Of a stretch of 64,000 nt of DNA, positions 1-12,654 are shown in pieces. Under the pieces are notes generated by a model. The model saw only the letters and a program-made list of their open reading frames with translations, did not search any database and was not told the origin of the DNA. The translations under genes and the position numbers were made by a program. The DNA comes from Obelidium mucronatum (lineage: Eukaryota > Chytridiomycota > Chytridiomycetes > Chytridiales > Chytriomycetaceae): contig JAIVFH010000002.1 in NCBI GenBank assembly GCA_025765595.1, forward strand, positions 496,001 to 560,000. Direction: 5' to 3'. How positions within the stretch are numbered: position 1 is the stretch's first letter; each line of letters begins with the position of its first letter.

Positions 1-2
1 AT

Positions 3-188
3 GCGGATCGTTTGCTTGTGAATTCACCCAAGGTGGATATTGTTGTTGCTCCCAAAATGACGCATATCTTGAGAAACATGGACTTGGAGCATTTGAATAT
101 TCTCAAAATCCTTGAGATTTACCAGGAACAAGGGAAGCTGCCTTTGGCCCCGGAATTCACAGAGGCTGTTCAGCAGTTTCTGCAATAG
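3..188 (+). CDS. 3' end of a gene of unknown function (5' end outside window)
   Basis: An open frame enters from the left edge and ends at TAG 186-188, giving the last 61 residues of a protein ending in EAVQQFLQ. The piece is hydrophilic and helical in character, with no membrane segment or motif I recognise. AT-rich sequence follows with AATAAA-like words near 210, consistent with a 3' end. It is co-directional with ARC1, whose ATG lies 77 bases downstream. I cannot assign a family. Confidence 0.55.
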   Translation, partial: ADRLLVNSPKVDIVVAPKMTHILRNMDLEHLNILKILEIYQEQGKLPLAPEFTEAVQQFLQ

Positions 189-265
189 GGCTTTCTGTAA
201 TACGCTAAAAATAAAATAAAGGGGTATGGTATTGGCCTGATGTTGAGGAACCAAAAAAAAAAAAA

Positions 266-1971
266 ATGGCCAAAGTTGCATCCATCACACTTGATCAGTT
301 TGACTTGACCACTGGGATCCTTTTGGAAGTCTTGGCGATTCCGTCCTCGAAATTGACAGTGACCAAGAAGAAGGATGTGGTAAATGCCACTTCTATTCGC
401 CTGGGGGGGAGAGGTGTTGTGTTTCTCTAAAAACGCAAAATCATGATTATGGCAGGCCACGCCAACAGCAACACTTCCAAATGGAGCGAAAGTAAGCGGC
501 GCAGCAAGTGTTTCCAAAGTCTTGGTTTCGATTGCCGGTGTGAATGCGGATTGGGTTGGTGCAAGCGATGCTGAGAAAGCGCTTGTCGACAAGCAGATTG
601 AGGAGGCTCTATCCTTGCACAAAACACTGGGAACTGACAAGAAAGATGCGGCATTGTCGGTGAGAGGATATTTTGGATAGTTCCTTTTGATGGGATGTTT
701 TTTCAAAGCCCGACCGGTAATTGCACAGGCTCTCGACAAGACCCTTTCCACAAAAGTTTTCATTGTCGGAACGCATTTGACTCTCGCTGATTTCTTCTTG
801 TATTCTACTCTCTACACTTCTGTGGTAAAGTGTTTTTCTACTCTGGTTGGAGGAATTCCCTTTTAAAAAGAGATATTTGTATAGGCGAAAGCGAGCAAGC
901 AAACCCGTATTGATCTCTGCAACATTACTCGATACTTTGATTTGATTCAGAATTTGGCTCGTGAATTTGCTGCCATCACTCTTACCGACAAGGTTGATTT
1001 TGACTTGGATGTTCCCGCAGAAGATATTGTAAGGCTTTTTTTTTTCGACAGCCTCGAGTAAGGTTGAAGAGTACGATTCCCTAATTCTCCTTTCAAAAAA
1101 TATAGCCAATTTTGATTGAAGCCAAGAAGAAGGCGGATCCGGTTGCTAAGGATGGTTCCAAAAAAGAGGGGGCAAAGAAGGAAAAGGCCGCCGCTGCTGC
1201 TGCTCCTGCTGATAAGAAGGCAAAGGAAGACAAGAAGAATGCAAAAGAAGCGCCTGCTGCTTCTGCCAGTGCGCCAAAAGAAAAGAAGGCAAAGGAAGCT
1301 AAGGCTGAAGTTGTGGGTAAGAAAAGAAGCACTGCAACGGGGTTGTTGGTGGTAGGAAACTGTCTGACTGATATCAAATGTGTACGTAGAGGAGAATATC
1401 AAACCCGAACCTGAACGTCTTGACCTTCGTGTTGGATTGGTTACAAGCGTCAAGAAACATCCAGATGCCGAGTCCCTATACGTTGAAGAGATTGAAGTGG
1501 GTGAGGAAAAGCCACGAACAGTTGTTTCTGGATTGGTCAAATACATGAAAGAAGAGGATTTGCTGAATCGCAAAGTGGTTTTGCTTTGCAACTTGAAGCC
1601 AGCCAAGTGAGTGGTGGTTTATGATTTTTATGAGCCCAGTAACATGTTTCTCTAGAATGAGAGGAATTGAGTCACAAGCGATGGTCCTGGCCGCGACTTC
1701 TGTTGATGGAGCCACCGTGGAGCTGTTAGATGCTCCTGCTGAATCAAAGGCCGGCGACCGCTGTTGGTTTGATTCCTTCCGAGGAACTGACTTTTCCCAA
1801 TTGAACGCCAAGAAGAAGACATGGGAAACTGTGCAACCAAAATTAAAGACTGACGGCTTCAAACAGGCTGTTTACTCTGTTGCGGAGGCTGGAGTTTCAT
1901 ACAACAATGTCTTGAGATGTGAAGCGGGAGAGATTACAGTCAAGACAGTGGCGGGCGCGTCAATCAAGTAA
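266..1971 (+). CDS. ARC1: Arc1p/AIMP1-like tRNA-binding cofactor of aminoacyl-tRNA synthetases
   Basis: Seven exons: 266-379, 456-659, 729-824, 885-1028, 1106-1316, 1390-1606 and 1656-1971, about 400 aa. The N-terminal ~190 residues have the GST-C-like helical character of Arc1p, with [14 protein letters not shown] typical of that fold. A Lys/Ala-rich linker follows. The C-terminal ~185 residues are an EMAP-II OB-fold tRNA-binding domain: [42 protein letters not shown]. In yeast Arc1p binds MetRS and GluRS through the GST-like domain and delivers tRNA through the linker and OB fold. I infer the same cytosolic role here. The order GST-like, basic linker, OB fold is the fungal one. The AG choice before exon 6 is set by reading phase (V-V-E-E-N-I). 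Confidence 0.9.
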
Positions 1972-2021
1972 AAATAATCCGATGAAATGGGAATGAAAAA
2001 TAAGCATTATATTTGAGACAA

Positions 2022-3164
2022 TTATCCTCTGAAAAGCTTCATGAATCGATCCACCATCTTAATAGATCCCTTTGCTGGAGCCGATTTCTTCTCATCCTCC
2101 TTAAACTCATCCTTGGCTGTATCTTTGGCAATGACGATTGGCTCAGGCGTCGTTGCTTGCTTAACTTCCGCAAACTCTGGTAATGACTTCACTTCCCAGA
2201 ATAGATCCCCAGCAGCGTTCATCTTCAACACACGAATCGAATTCTTGGCAGCTTGTTGAGCGTTGAATTTCTCAACGAATCGAGAACGATTCTTCACATC
2301 CATCGAATCCACTTTTCTTTGCAACAATTCCAGTCGGGCAATGGCCTGAGCTTCACTTCCAGCTTCCAACTGCTTCAAGTATTCCTTTTCATGCAAGCGA
2401 GACTTTTCAAAAGATGCCAAGCTACGTTCGAACTTGTTGATCATATTTTGCAAATATCTTTCTTTCACAGCCAATTGTTTGATTTGCTTCGAGTTCACGT
2501 CAGATCGCAGGGTCCGTCTGTATGCAGTCACGAGGGTACCCGGGTTCATTGGGTCTTCAAGAGAAATTTCCTCAGTATTATATTTCCGAGCTTGGATCTC
2601 TTTCAGGTCTTCTTTCACTTTGGGGAGGTATTTTGAAGCAAGAAAGTGAAGACTGTCTTTCGGGTTGTCGACGTATTCAATTGTTGCCAGTGGAGCACGA
2701 TCAGAGCCAGGACGATTGTAGCCGTTTAGAGTAAGGCGAGTGTATCCACCCACGCGGTCCTTATATCTGGCAGCGAGAAGCTGCAGCTTTGGGACAGTCG
2801 TGTTTGGTTCCTACACAAATTGCACAGAGTCAGACTAATTTGCACCGCAATTTGATAACGCATCCATTAAGTCGTTAAAGACTTACGTAGACTGACTTCC
2901 TCAACCGCGCGATATTGTTCTGTTTCGCAATGTTGACAATCTGAATGTGCCTTTGTAAGTACATCCGCCCTTCTCAAACCAATCGTTCAAACGAACCTCG
3001 TCTGCATAGTGCTTTAAGACCTTCGCTTTTGGGACTGTTGTTGTAATTCGCCCGTGTGAAATAAGATCCATGGCCTGGTTCATCAACTGCGCCTTGTTAT
3101 GGGCCATTGACTGGGTCATTTTCTTCTCCCAAATGCGTCCGGCCGTGCTTTTGTGAACGTCCAT
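2022..3164 (-). CDS. MRPL8: mitochondrial large-subunit ribosomal protein bL17m
   Basis: Three exons, complement of 2022-2810, 2887-2940 and 2997-3164, about 336 aa. The N-terminal half is a bL17 core: AHNKAQLMNQAMDLISHGR, ITTTVPKAKVLKHYADE, then IVNIAKQNNIARLRKSVY and DRVGGYTRLTLN. Joining ADE to IVNIAK through a 56-nt intron (donor GTTCGT) gives an ungapped match to the family. An alternative 29-nt intron would insert seven residues. The C-terminal ~190 residues are a charged helical extension beyond the bacterial length of about 120 aa, as is common in mitoribosomal proteins. No clear presequence is visible at the N-terminus. The ATG lies 48 bp after the stop of the co-directional SET/MYND gene. 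Confidence 0.85.
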
Positions 3165-3212
3165 TTGTTAATTCGGTGCTGTTGGTTGGGACATTGTGTG
3201 GGTTGGGTACCT

Positions 3213-4053
3213 TCATCTTTTCGACTGACTGAAAAAAGAAAATATTTCCCATAATCGACACCTTACACTTCTTATTACGACGTCCTTACAAATAACTTTA
3301 TGCTGGTTCCAGTCAGATTTCTGGCACGTTGCCCCACAATACGACACAGCCTCACAACCTTTACAGAGATTCTGCACGCTTTTCCCACAAAATGCACAAG
3401 ACGCTTCCCGATCATCCAAGAACTTTGCAATTAAACCCTTCCAGGAACGTTCGATTTTGCTCCACCATTGGAGGGCCAACAATATCACGATTCCGTTCCA
3501 GAATCTCTTCCAGTTCACGGTCAGTCCTTCCACAGTCACACTTGAACAAAGAGTGTGCAAACGCGTTGTACTGATAGCAGACTTCTTGGTTTGGCTCAAT
3601 ATCCCTCAATGCATAAATGACAGCAAATCCATCCTTTCGAAACACGCCAGGCCTATGTTTCCGCTCAGTCTCTTCATACAAGTATCGCACACTAGCATCT
3701 GGATCGCATTTATGATTGAATCGAGTGACGACAGGACCTAACCGCATGCTGCCGTCATAACCAACAAAAGCATTGTGTTTGATTTTTGAGATTTTATCCA
3801 GTGGAGACTCGCGTGGGTCCAAGAGATTGGAAAATTCGGGATCTGCTTGAAGTACTTTCACGAGTTGGGCCTCTGTGCCGTGGACAATGTGTTCGAGGAG
3901 GAGGACAGAACCGGCTGGGATGCGAGCTGTGGACCGCACGAGTTGGTAGTCGCCGGTTTCGTGAGTAATGCAGCTGAGTGAATTGTGGAAATAAAGTAGC
4001 GAAGTGTGTTTCGTTCTGTGAGGAAGTGTGACTTGTGATTGTGTTTGTGCCAT
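3213..4053 (-). CDS. SET-domain protein with C-terminal MYND zinc finger
   Basis: Two exons, complement of 3213-3422 and 3466-4053, about 265 aa. The first ATG in frame is at 4053 (MAQTQSQV). The SET region runs from about residue 20 to 175. It includes SMRLGPVVTRFNHKCDPDAS, where NHKC replaces the usual NHSC, the FAVIYALRDIEPNQEVCYQY block, and a post-SET-like KCDCG. The last 60 residues carry a MYND finger, CAFCGKSVQNLCKGC then YCGATCQKSDWNQHKVICK. The two parts are in different frames. A 43-nt GT-AG intron (3423-3465) restores the frame in phase. Its donor GTGGAG is weak, so an indel is also possible. SMYD-type proteins methylate protein lysines, but MYND usually sits inside SET, so the order here is inverted. 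Substrate unknown. Confidence 0.7.
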
Positions 4054-4240
4054 TTTTCTTGCATTTAACGCCAAATCATCGAGAGGTTCGGCGGCCCATC
4101 CTCTGCTACCCTCCCTAAAACATTCTCAGAGTTAGCCTCAGAGGTCCCTCTTTGAGGATTCCTAGTGGAAAGTTAAGGAAATTCTTCATCAGAATGATAA
4201 TGGGTTTGCCTCATAAATGCTTCTTAATAAAACGCGATTG

Positions 4241-7099
4241 TTAAACAGCAGCAGCCCACTCCTCCAAACTCTTCTGTGCGCGAGATACCCATCGAGTTTT
4301 GGTTCTCATGCTCTCCAAAGTTTGATCAATAGTTCGAGAAAAATGGACAAACACTTTTTGGTGAGCTCTGTTTGCCTCTGGATCAAGAGAATCCCCACGA
4401 AGCCAGCTCTCGACTTCCGATATCAAACTCTGTCCAACACACGATCCAACGCATGCGCTGAAAACGGATCCCAATCGCATTTCACTTCCTTCAAACAAGC
4501 AGCAAATCCGCTTCCAGTTAGTCATCATCCAAGTGAGTAAAGCCAGTCTTGATTTTCCAACACCGGCCACACCATTCAATGGAATAGAGAAGTCTTGAGT
4601 TCGAACAATAGATGTATCAAACATAATTTTGTTCAGGACTCTGTCCACCACAAGGGATGAATTAGCTGCCCCTATAACTCCTAGAATATCACTTTTCTCC
4701 TTGGCCTGTGTCGATGAGTCTTTGTAGATATCAAGTAGATTATCGAGAAGCACTGCGACTTCGTCCTGAGGTGCATTGGAGAGCACCGAATTAAATGCAA
4801 CGGATCGAAGCTCGGGATGCAAAGCTCCCTTATCCCCAGCAATAAACTTGTCAAACCGAATTCGTAGCTCCTTATTCACATGGTCATCTCCAAAAGAAGC
4901 GGCTGCAGAAATTACCAGTCCTCTTTTCAATCTGTCGAAATGATCTTCTGATTCTGGATAATCAAACCCAGACTCAAGAGCTTTGGAAGAAAACACACTG
5001 CGACCCAACGCTTTGAGACCCTGCTGAACTGCTTCGGATTCCAAATAAGTTGCAGATTTCAAGGACATTAACGTAGTGGATATTTGAGAGAGAACGTGGT
5101 AGTCTTGATCCTTTTCAAGTGCCTTAATTAAATTCAAGACCGAGGAAATATCTGTGAGACCAGCTGTGACCAAGGAAAACGAGTCACTGATAAACATTAT
5201 TCGATCTGCAACAGAGAATCTCGTTGGCTTGTTTTGAAGAGCTTGGGCGATGGCCGCACTGTGTGAATCCGAATACTTGACACGATACATCCCAGAGGCA
5301 CCGTAATTGAGTTTCCAAAAAGAAGCTCCTGATATTTCATACGGAAAAGTGATTGCCCCTCGTTTCTCTGAGAGGACGTGAGAGCTTGGTGGTCCGTTGG
5401 CGGTCGCATGGGTGACGACGGTGATAGGAACCCACCACGTGACTTTATCCTCTTCTGGTTGTAGCTCAGAAAGAAAATGTGATTGAGAAAGTTGGACAGT
5501 CATTGTGTTGTCTTCAGGATTGAAACATTCAGATTCCACTGTGACAAGCGGATATCCCATTTCATTGATCCAAGAATGCATAAGCGCTGCAATATCCTTT
5601 CCAGAAGCTAAAGAAAGGTGTTTCCAAAGATCAGAAGTAACTGTGTTCCGATACTTGAACTCTTGCAGATATGAGCGAACCCCATTCATAAATACGTCGT
5701 CTCCAAGAAACTCCTTGAGCATCCTAATAATGCTAGATCCTTTCAAATAGCTGATTGCATCAAGAACTTGCAAGGCTTGGGAACCAGATTGGACAGGCAC
5801 ATCAATCGGATGTGAAGAACGAAGTCCATCCAGATTCAGGGCACCAGCCAAAACACCAGTTAAATAGCCGGTCCACACATCCCACTCCGGAAAGAGATAA
5901 TCTATCGCAAGCCATCCCACAAATGTAGCGAATCCCTCATTGAGCCAAAGGTCATTCCACCAATCCATTGTCACTAAGTTCCCAAACCACTGATGCGCCA
6001 ATTCATGCGCGACAGTATAAGCAATCTGTTTTTTAGCTGCAGACGTAGCTGTATGTTCATTACAAAGAAGTGCCGTCGTTCTGTAAGTAATGAGACCCCA
6101 GTTTTCCATCGCTCCAAATCCGAAATTCGGGATTGCGACTAAATCGCTCTTGGGGAGAGGGTACGCAATGTTAAAGTATTCGTTGAAGTAGACAAGAGTT
6201 TTAACTGCAACATTCAAAGCGAATCTTCCTTGCTCAACAAGTCCTTTTGTTGTGAACACACGAACCGTGATTGGCCGGGAATCAGCTGGAATGTTTGGTA
6301 GAGCAACAGCTTCAATGCACTCCAAGTCTCCAATAACAAATGCAACCAGCTTTTATATTCAACCATTTAATTTGAGTGATGCGGAATGATACTAGAAAAG
6401 CTCACATAAGTGCTCATTAAAGGCGTGGTTGCAAACTTGACTTCCTTGAGCTTTGTGCCATTGACTCCATCCAACTTAACGCAAGATATCTCGTTCATAT
6501 TGGTGAGCACGACCAGAGATTCATCCACAACGAAAGTGTAATCAAACGTAGCCTTCAGGGAGGGTTCATCAAAGCAAGGAAAGACTTGTCTGCAATCTGT
6601 CGCGCAGCACTGGGTTGAAAGAAGATAACATTCTTTCCCAAGTTCATCGTTGTAGCTGGAGCGGTAGAAACCACTGAGCTGGTCTTTGTGAATTCCAGAA
6701 AACTCGCACTCCAAGACAGCAGAACCGATTTGAATCATTTCATTGAATGTAAACGTGGCAGTTTCAGTATCTGCATTCGTAGCAATAGTTGCCGTGTACC
6801 TACATGGTTACGAGCATAAGAGCCCTGATATTCGATACCACAACAACTCACTTTGACCCTGCAAAAGAGACAGCCGCACTATTTATCTCGAGGCCTTTGC
6901 TGTTCAATACAATCTGTGTTGATTCTGCGGCCACTTTCAGCGCAATCGACACTTTGCCTTTGAACTCAAAAGTCGCGAGTGATGGGCGCAGCCATACACT
7001 GTAGTTTACTGGAGCAACATTGGTTGGTAGAATCTCTCGATCGCTGTTTTGCTTTGAGGACGTCCCTCCATTGAGGTCATCAGTATGGCACAAACACAT
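4241..7099 (-). CDS. APE2: M1-family zinc aminopeptidase (Ape2/Aap1, puromycin-sensitive type)
   Basis: Three exons, complement of 4241-6349, 6406-6799 and 6852-7099, about 916 aa, the usual size for eukaryotic M1 enzymes. Order: N-terminal beta domain from REILPTNVAPVNYSVWLRP; gluzincin catalytic domain with GAMENWG (near residue 293) and HELAH followed by NEGFA (zinc ligands near 329, 333 and 352); then the ERAP1-C helical domain, including FWKLNYGASGMYRVKYSD. The enzyme removes N-terminal residues from peptides in the cytosol. No signal peptide or membrane anchor is seen. Both introns are short (52 and 56 nt). The ATG is only 31 bp downstream of the NAR1 stop on the same strand, so the 5' UTR must lie inside or overlap the NAR1 transcript. 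Confidence 0.92.
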
Positions 7100-7130
7100 T
7101 CCGGGCTTTTCCGGTTTTTTATTTGGGAAG

Positions 7131-9124
7131 TCACCACTTCACATTTAGTCCGTTGACTTCAGTTAGTTTTGCAATTTCGTGATACTGGGTATGCAATAGT
7201 CTCTTGGATTCCGCACTGTCTAAACCGCCTAACCAATGCCTGTGAATTGGATGTTAGCAAAGAAAGAGTGAAGACATCTGATGACTAGATACCCACTGGT
7301 ATAGATGTACAACGGATGCATTCATGTCTGGCTCAAGGTATACCCGTTGCCCGACACTCAAATAAATATTCTCGGCGCTTTGAACATACTCCTTTGAAGC
7401 CGGCCCCGAATCAATCTCATTTCCTTGGGCATCGAAGCTATCTGGCTTCAATTGGCCTCCACCGTTGATACACCCTGAGGGGCAAGCCATGACTTCAACA
7501 AAATGATGTGTAACACCATCGTTTTTCGAAGCTCGAATTCGTGTCGATCGAATTGCCCGACCTGGGCCAACTGAAGATCCTGCAGGTTTTGCCTTCCGCA
7601 CCAAATTTTGAATATTTCTGAATCCATACGCCTTTGCAAAATTCAAAGTCTCCACAGAACCCACTCTGAACACTACTTCACTGAAATCTAGATTTCTACC
7701 AGGCCGAATGACCACACTCCAAGCAGGGAACTCTGAAATGGAGCCATCTGCGTTGATGTGAGGATCTTGAGAAGTTGCACCGAGTTCAACATGGGCAGGA
7801 GATAATTGGATCCCATACAATTCGCGAACTGCATATCGAAAGATGTATGAGAGGTATCCTCCAGATGATGATCCCTCCGATCCTGATAGCTCTTGTGTGA
7901 CATCAGTCCCCGATACACGAGAAAACAAGTCTGGAATAGGAAATTCAGGCAAATCGTGTAGGGAAACTCCCTTTTCCTTCAACATCCGCTCCACTTCCCC
8001 AGTTGTAATCACTGTATCGACGTCGCGGGTGCGATACACATCATTGTAAAAATCAGCGCGAGAGGCTTCCAGTTTCTTATCGTAACAAGGCATTACTGAG
8101 ACATGGTAGACGGAAGCAGGAGATGACAGTCCCATTTTTTCAGCAAAATGCGTCTTGAGAAGAGTTCCCATGATTTGTTGTGGAGACTTTGTCGTTGAAA
8201 TATTTGGTAATATATAGTCATGAGTCTTTTCAGCGTAACAGATCCATCCTAAGGAGGGGGAAAATGAGCATTCCGTCTAAATACTATGGCTTTTGGCTTC
8301 TGGCTTTTTACCTGGGCACGCACTAGCCAACATGGGTAAAACACCTTGACCAGGTACACCATTCACACTTTTGAATCGGTGAACAAACTCTCGAGCACTC
8401 TCAATCAAAGCAAAGTCTCTGGCGAAACTTGCGTCCACAACATGATCACATCCTAGAGTTTTGAAGAATCCATATAGCTTTCTGTGTACTGATAGCGGGG
8501 ATAGATTATACTTTGCTGCAAAAGATGCTCTGGATTGAGGCGAGAGAGTTATCACAATCGTCTTCCGTTCTTCCGGAGACCCGGATATATTAGAGGCAAG
8601 CACGGCGTACACATCATGATGCGATTGAGATGCGACCAAGATACTCTCAGCTGAAGTAATGCATCCGCTGTTTATGCAAGTGGTATGGCATTAGTAAGGC
8701 GAAATAGTAAACGACGCAAGCTTTTCCCCTCCCCACCTGCAGGCAAGGCAATCATTCAGCGAGATAGTAGCTGCTTCAAGTTGCGTTTCTGTTCCATCGA
8801 CCGAAACTTCATAATAGTTGCGGCCGTCTGTGCGAACAGTCTGTGAAGTGTTTGTTGAGACTCTGAAGGGGTTTCAAAAGAGGAAAGCTAAGCAACTCAC
8901 GGAGTCCTTGGCATCTGGATTCTTCTTGACTTCAACCGGTTTAATGCAAGCCTGAAAGGGAAACGGGGTGAGTTGCGCAGATTTCTCCATAGTGGTTCTT
9001 ACTTGGGATGCACCGATAAAGTCGTCCAGATCTGTAACCTATAATCATCACTATTTCAGTTCAACGTTCGACATTTAAGCGATGCTTAGATGGCGGTTAC
9101 TTGTAAAACACCACTGAAAGACAT
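7131..9124 (-). CDS. NAR1: cytosolic Fe-S cluster assembly factor Nar1 (iron-hydrogenase-like)
   Basis: Seven exons, complement of 7131-7239, 7297-8248, 8312-8667, 8737-8840, 8901-8951, 9003-9038 and 9101-9124, about 543 aa. The start MSFSGVLQ followed by TDLDDFIGASQACI is the classic Nar1 N-terminus. The ligand motif CLACSGCITSAE is restored across intron 4. Family blocks include VMPCYDKKLEASR, VDTVITTGEVERML and EVMACPSGCINGGGQ. The last exon ends LLHTQYHEI...KW with the conserved terminal Trp, which justifies the final intron. Nar1 is the CIA targeting-complex adaptor that passes [4Fe-4S] clusters to nuclear and cytosolic apoproteins. The first three exons are very short (24, 36 and 51 nt), so ab initio predictors could easily miss the start. 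Confidence 0.95.
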
Positions 9125-9989
9125 CGAATCTTGAAACAAAACAAAAAATAAAAAAATTTGAAATCAACAGTCGATAAGATTCACTCCGCCAACACTATCA
9201 TCTCTTTCTTTAAAGTTTATGACGATTATCCAAGCTATATTGGCAGATGGAGATGCTTTTCCCGAGGAAGAAGAAAAACTTGATATTGCCACTTTGACCG
9301 ATAGCTGTACAGCTACCAAACAAGAAGAAGCAAGAAGATTTTGAAAAGATGGTAGAGAGAGCCAGCGGAAAGCGAATTTTCTGGGCAATTTCTGATCAAA
9401 ACTTGGCTCCTCTTGTGTGGCCAAACGTTCAAAAAACTGCTGCCTGTATGCCACACTGCTTTCCTGAAGTTTGCCAGGCTATTCGTTCTGCCTGCATGCA
9501 TTTCCTAAGCATATTCTGAAAGTAGAAAGAAAAAAGTCCTCTAAAACCTAATTGGTAGCGCATGGAGGATAGATGGAAGCAGCCGCATGAAAGAACATAA
9601 GAATGCTCAAAACAATGAGGTAAATATTCTTGAATTATTGGATTCATGTGATGAGTAGATAAGGTGGACTTGCGAACCGTCGAACAAACAAACAATGGTA
9701 CACCCAAAAGATATACTCAATTGATAGAGATACACTACTAATTCAATGGACCTATCGGACTTGCGTTGAACGAGTGGAATGTTCACCTTGAGGAAGGGTG
9801 GACCCACCCTCGCCATGAGGTCACGGGTCACACCACGCGGAGGCACCATAAAGAATGTACAAAAGCAAGTCGACTCGCACAAAGTCGCCGCCACGCCAAA
9901 ACTCCAGATGTCCAACATTCTCTATGCCGCCTGAGTGCTCATGTCACAAATACGTCGGGTTTATCGAGTCACTCGCTCGAAGCAGTCTG
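9125..9989. other. gene-poor stretch upstream of NAR1 with small unassigned ORFs
   Basis: No gene can be assigned with confidence. On the + strand an ATG at 9219 opens a 41-codon ORF (MTIIQAILADGDAFPEEEEK) ending at 9344. A different frame then stays open to a stop at 9517-9519 and reads DFEKMVERASGKRIFWAISD and further. A CAG near 9310 could be a splice acceptor joining such frames, but I find no convincing donor, and neither piece resembles a family I know. Coding content beyond 9520 is doubtful. Confidence 0.35.
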
Positions 9990-10282
9990 GTGGAACCCAA
10001 CGACAAGCAACGCAGATGGAGTCGCTAGGCCGAACGCTGCCATCACGAAATTTGCTGGATCAGACGCTTGGTTCTACTTTAATGCGTATGAAGGCGCACA
10101 GTTCAACATCAGCAGCAGTGCGTTTTTCTGGACCGAGTGGTGTCGTTGGCAGCGCAAAGATGAGAGGGCAAGGCACATTCGACTTCCAAAGCTGCTACGG
10201 AGACAACTACAGCTACTTGTATCAGCAGACATTACCTGACGGAACCACTAAGCAGTGCTTTTCCCAATTCAAATGTACATAG
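9990..10282 (+). pseudogene. possible decayed secreted-protein gene, two overlapping frames
   Basis: One frame reads VWWNPTTSNADGV ... FAGSDAWFYFNAYEGAQFN. The next frame reads AKMRGQGTFDFQSCYGDNYS and ends QCFSQFKCT with TAG 10280-10282. Both have the aromatic, Gly/Ser-rich, Cys-containing composition of extracellular domains. They would join with a one-base shift near 10120. No start with a signal peptide is visible upstream. I do not recognise the family. It may equally be a chance ORF pair. Confidence 0.3.
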
Positions 10283-10425
10283 TTCAAAGAAATTGTCCAT
10301 GCGATATAAATAAAGAGAGGAGGGGTGAATTATTGAATAGTTTTCATCTTTATTTTGATTTCATGTGCTTTTCCCAAAATTAAGTATAATGTACAAAGAG
10401 TTATTTTGTTTTTTTTCCAATCCAT

Positions 10426-11439
<1,014 letters not shown>

Positions 11440-11647
11440 GCGCTCAAATGTCATTGAGTCTCTGTATTTGCTGGTGCTCTTGCTCATTTACATCAAAAGC
11501 TACTGTGTTGTATAAAATAATAATAAACTGGGATATAAGTTACTAGAGAAGTTGCAGTTATTTGGTTGGCATTTATCACAAAAACCGTTTTGATTGCTTG
11601 TGCTGATCAGGTTCGAACGAAAAGCAATTAGAAATATTGTAATAATA

Positions 11648-12601
11648 ATGCTGGGAAAGTTCTCGGACCGTTTCAAGAAGTGGGCGAACCAAGATGTCAA
11701 CAACTTTCGTCCTCAGGACGGTCAAGTGGCGACCCCAATCCTGGCCAGTCCTTTCATCCCACTTCCAGGTGCCCCAATCCCTGGTGTCGAAGTCGTTGGC
11801 TTGAACCAAGTCATCCCTCTGGCCTTGCATGATTGCAGAGTCCGCCCTAAAGGCTACATTGCGGATGCCATCATTGATCATGCGACGAGGATAGATCTGG
11901 AGGTGCCACCCGTTGATGTGGTTTACCAAATCGTTGATATGATCCGCGCCAACCCGATTATGGGTGCCATGCAAGCAGCCGAAGCCATCTTTTTTAAGCT
12001 GTACTCGGACAGTCATGGTTTGTGTTGTTGATCTCTGTTGTTTGTGTGGTGCTTGGGTACTTACTCTATTGCGCAGTTCGAGTGCACCACACTTTGATTG
12101 TCCTTGACGTACTCTACAGGAACTGCGGAATCAATTTTGTTCACTCGGTTGCATTATACGCTGACTTGATTCTCAACTTTTGTTCCAACAAGGTATTTGG
12201 AACTGTTGAATCTGCAAGTAGGTTTTAGACAACAAAGCACTGACCTCCCCGTTCAGAAAGTATCGCAAAGCAATTTGGAATTATTTCTCGAAATGATTGC
12301 CGCATGGCAGACAGTTCCTATTGACTTCTCCAGTAAGTGAGAAAACAAACGATTCTTTTTTTTTGACATGTTGTATATAATAGTCCCTGTGCCCCAAATG
12401 TGGATGATTATGGATATGGATGCCGTCAAGAAGATGCGCTTTGTATTTTTGGAGCTGAGAAAGAAGGGATACCCGTTTTCTGCAAAAGCTCTTGAGTCCC
12501 TTCCCGAAACCGGAAACAACAACGAAACGCAGTTTGAGAATTTTCTCCGTTATGGAAAGACTCTAAAAGCAAGTGCTTACAAGCCGCACAAAAAGGCGTG
12601 A
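11648..12601 (+). CDS. small VHS/ENTH-superfamily protein
   Basis: Four exons (11648-12017, 12077-12192, 12257-12332, 12384-12601), about 259 aa. The first ATG in frame is 11648 (MLGKFSDRFKKW). Helices characteristic of a VHS domain follow: ADAIIDHATRIDLEVPPVDV, VYQIVDMIRANP, HHTLIVLDVLYRNCGINFVH and LELFLEMIAAW. VHS domains sit at the N-terminus of GGA, ESCRT-0 and Lsb5-type adaptors and bind sorting signals or ubiquitin. No GAT, FYVE or clathrin-box module follows, so this is a stand-alone VHS protein. A role in endosomal or vesicle sorting is inferred from the fold only. Confidence 0.75.
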
Positions 12602-12654
12602 AGAATAAACGTGAACCCATTTATTTTAATCTGTATAATAATATTATACCTCCA

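Noticed and set aside
2941..2996. Alternative 29-nt intron (2950s) in bL17m
   Set aside because: It would insert VRLNDWHIQ into the ADE-IVNIAK block; the 56-nt intron gives an ungapped family match.
6852..7131. NAR1 and APE2 as a fused reading frame
   Set aside because: NAR1 ends with its conserved C-terminal Trp and stop; APE2 starts with the normal M1 N-terminal strand.
9607..9918. Minus-strand ORF with a kinase-like DIWSFGV string
   Set aside because: No other kinase subdomain surrounds it and the rest has no family pattern; a chance match.
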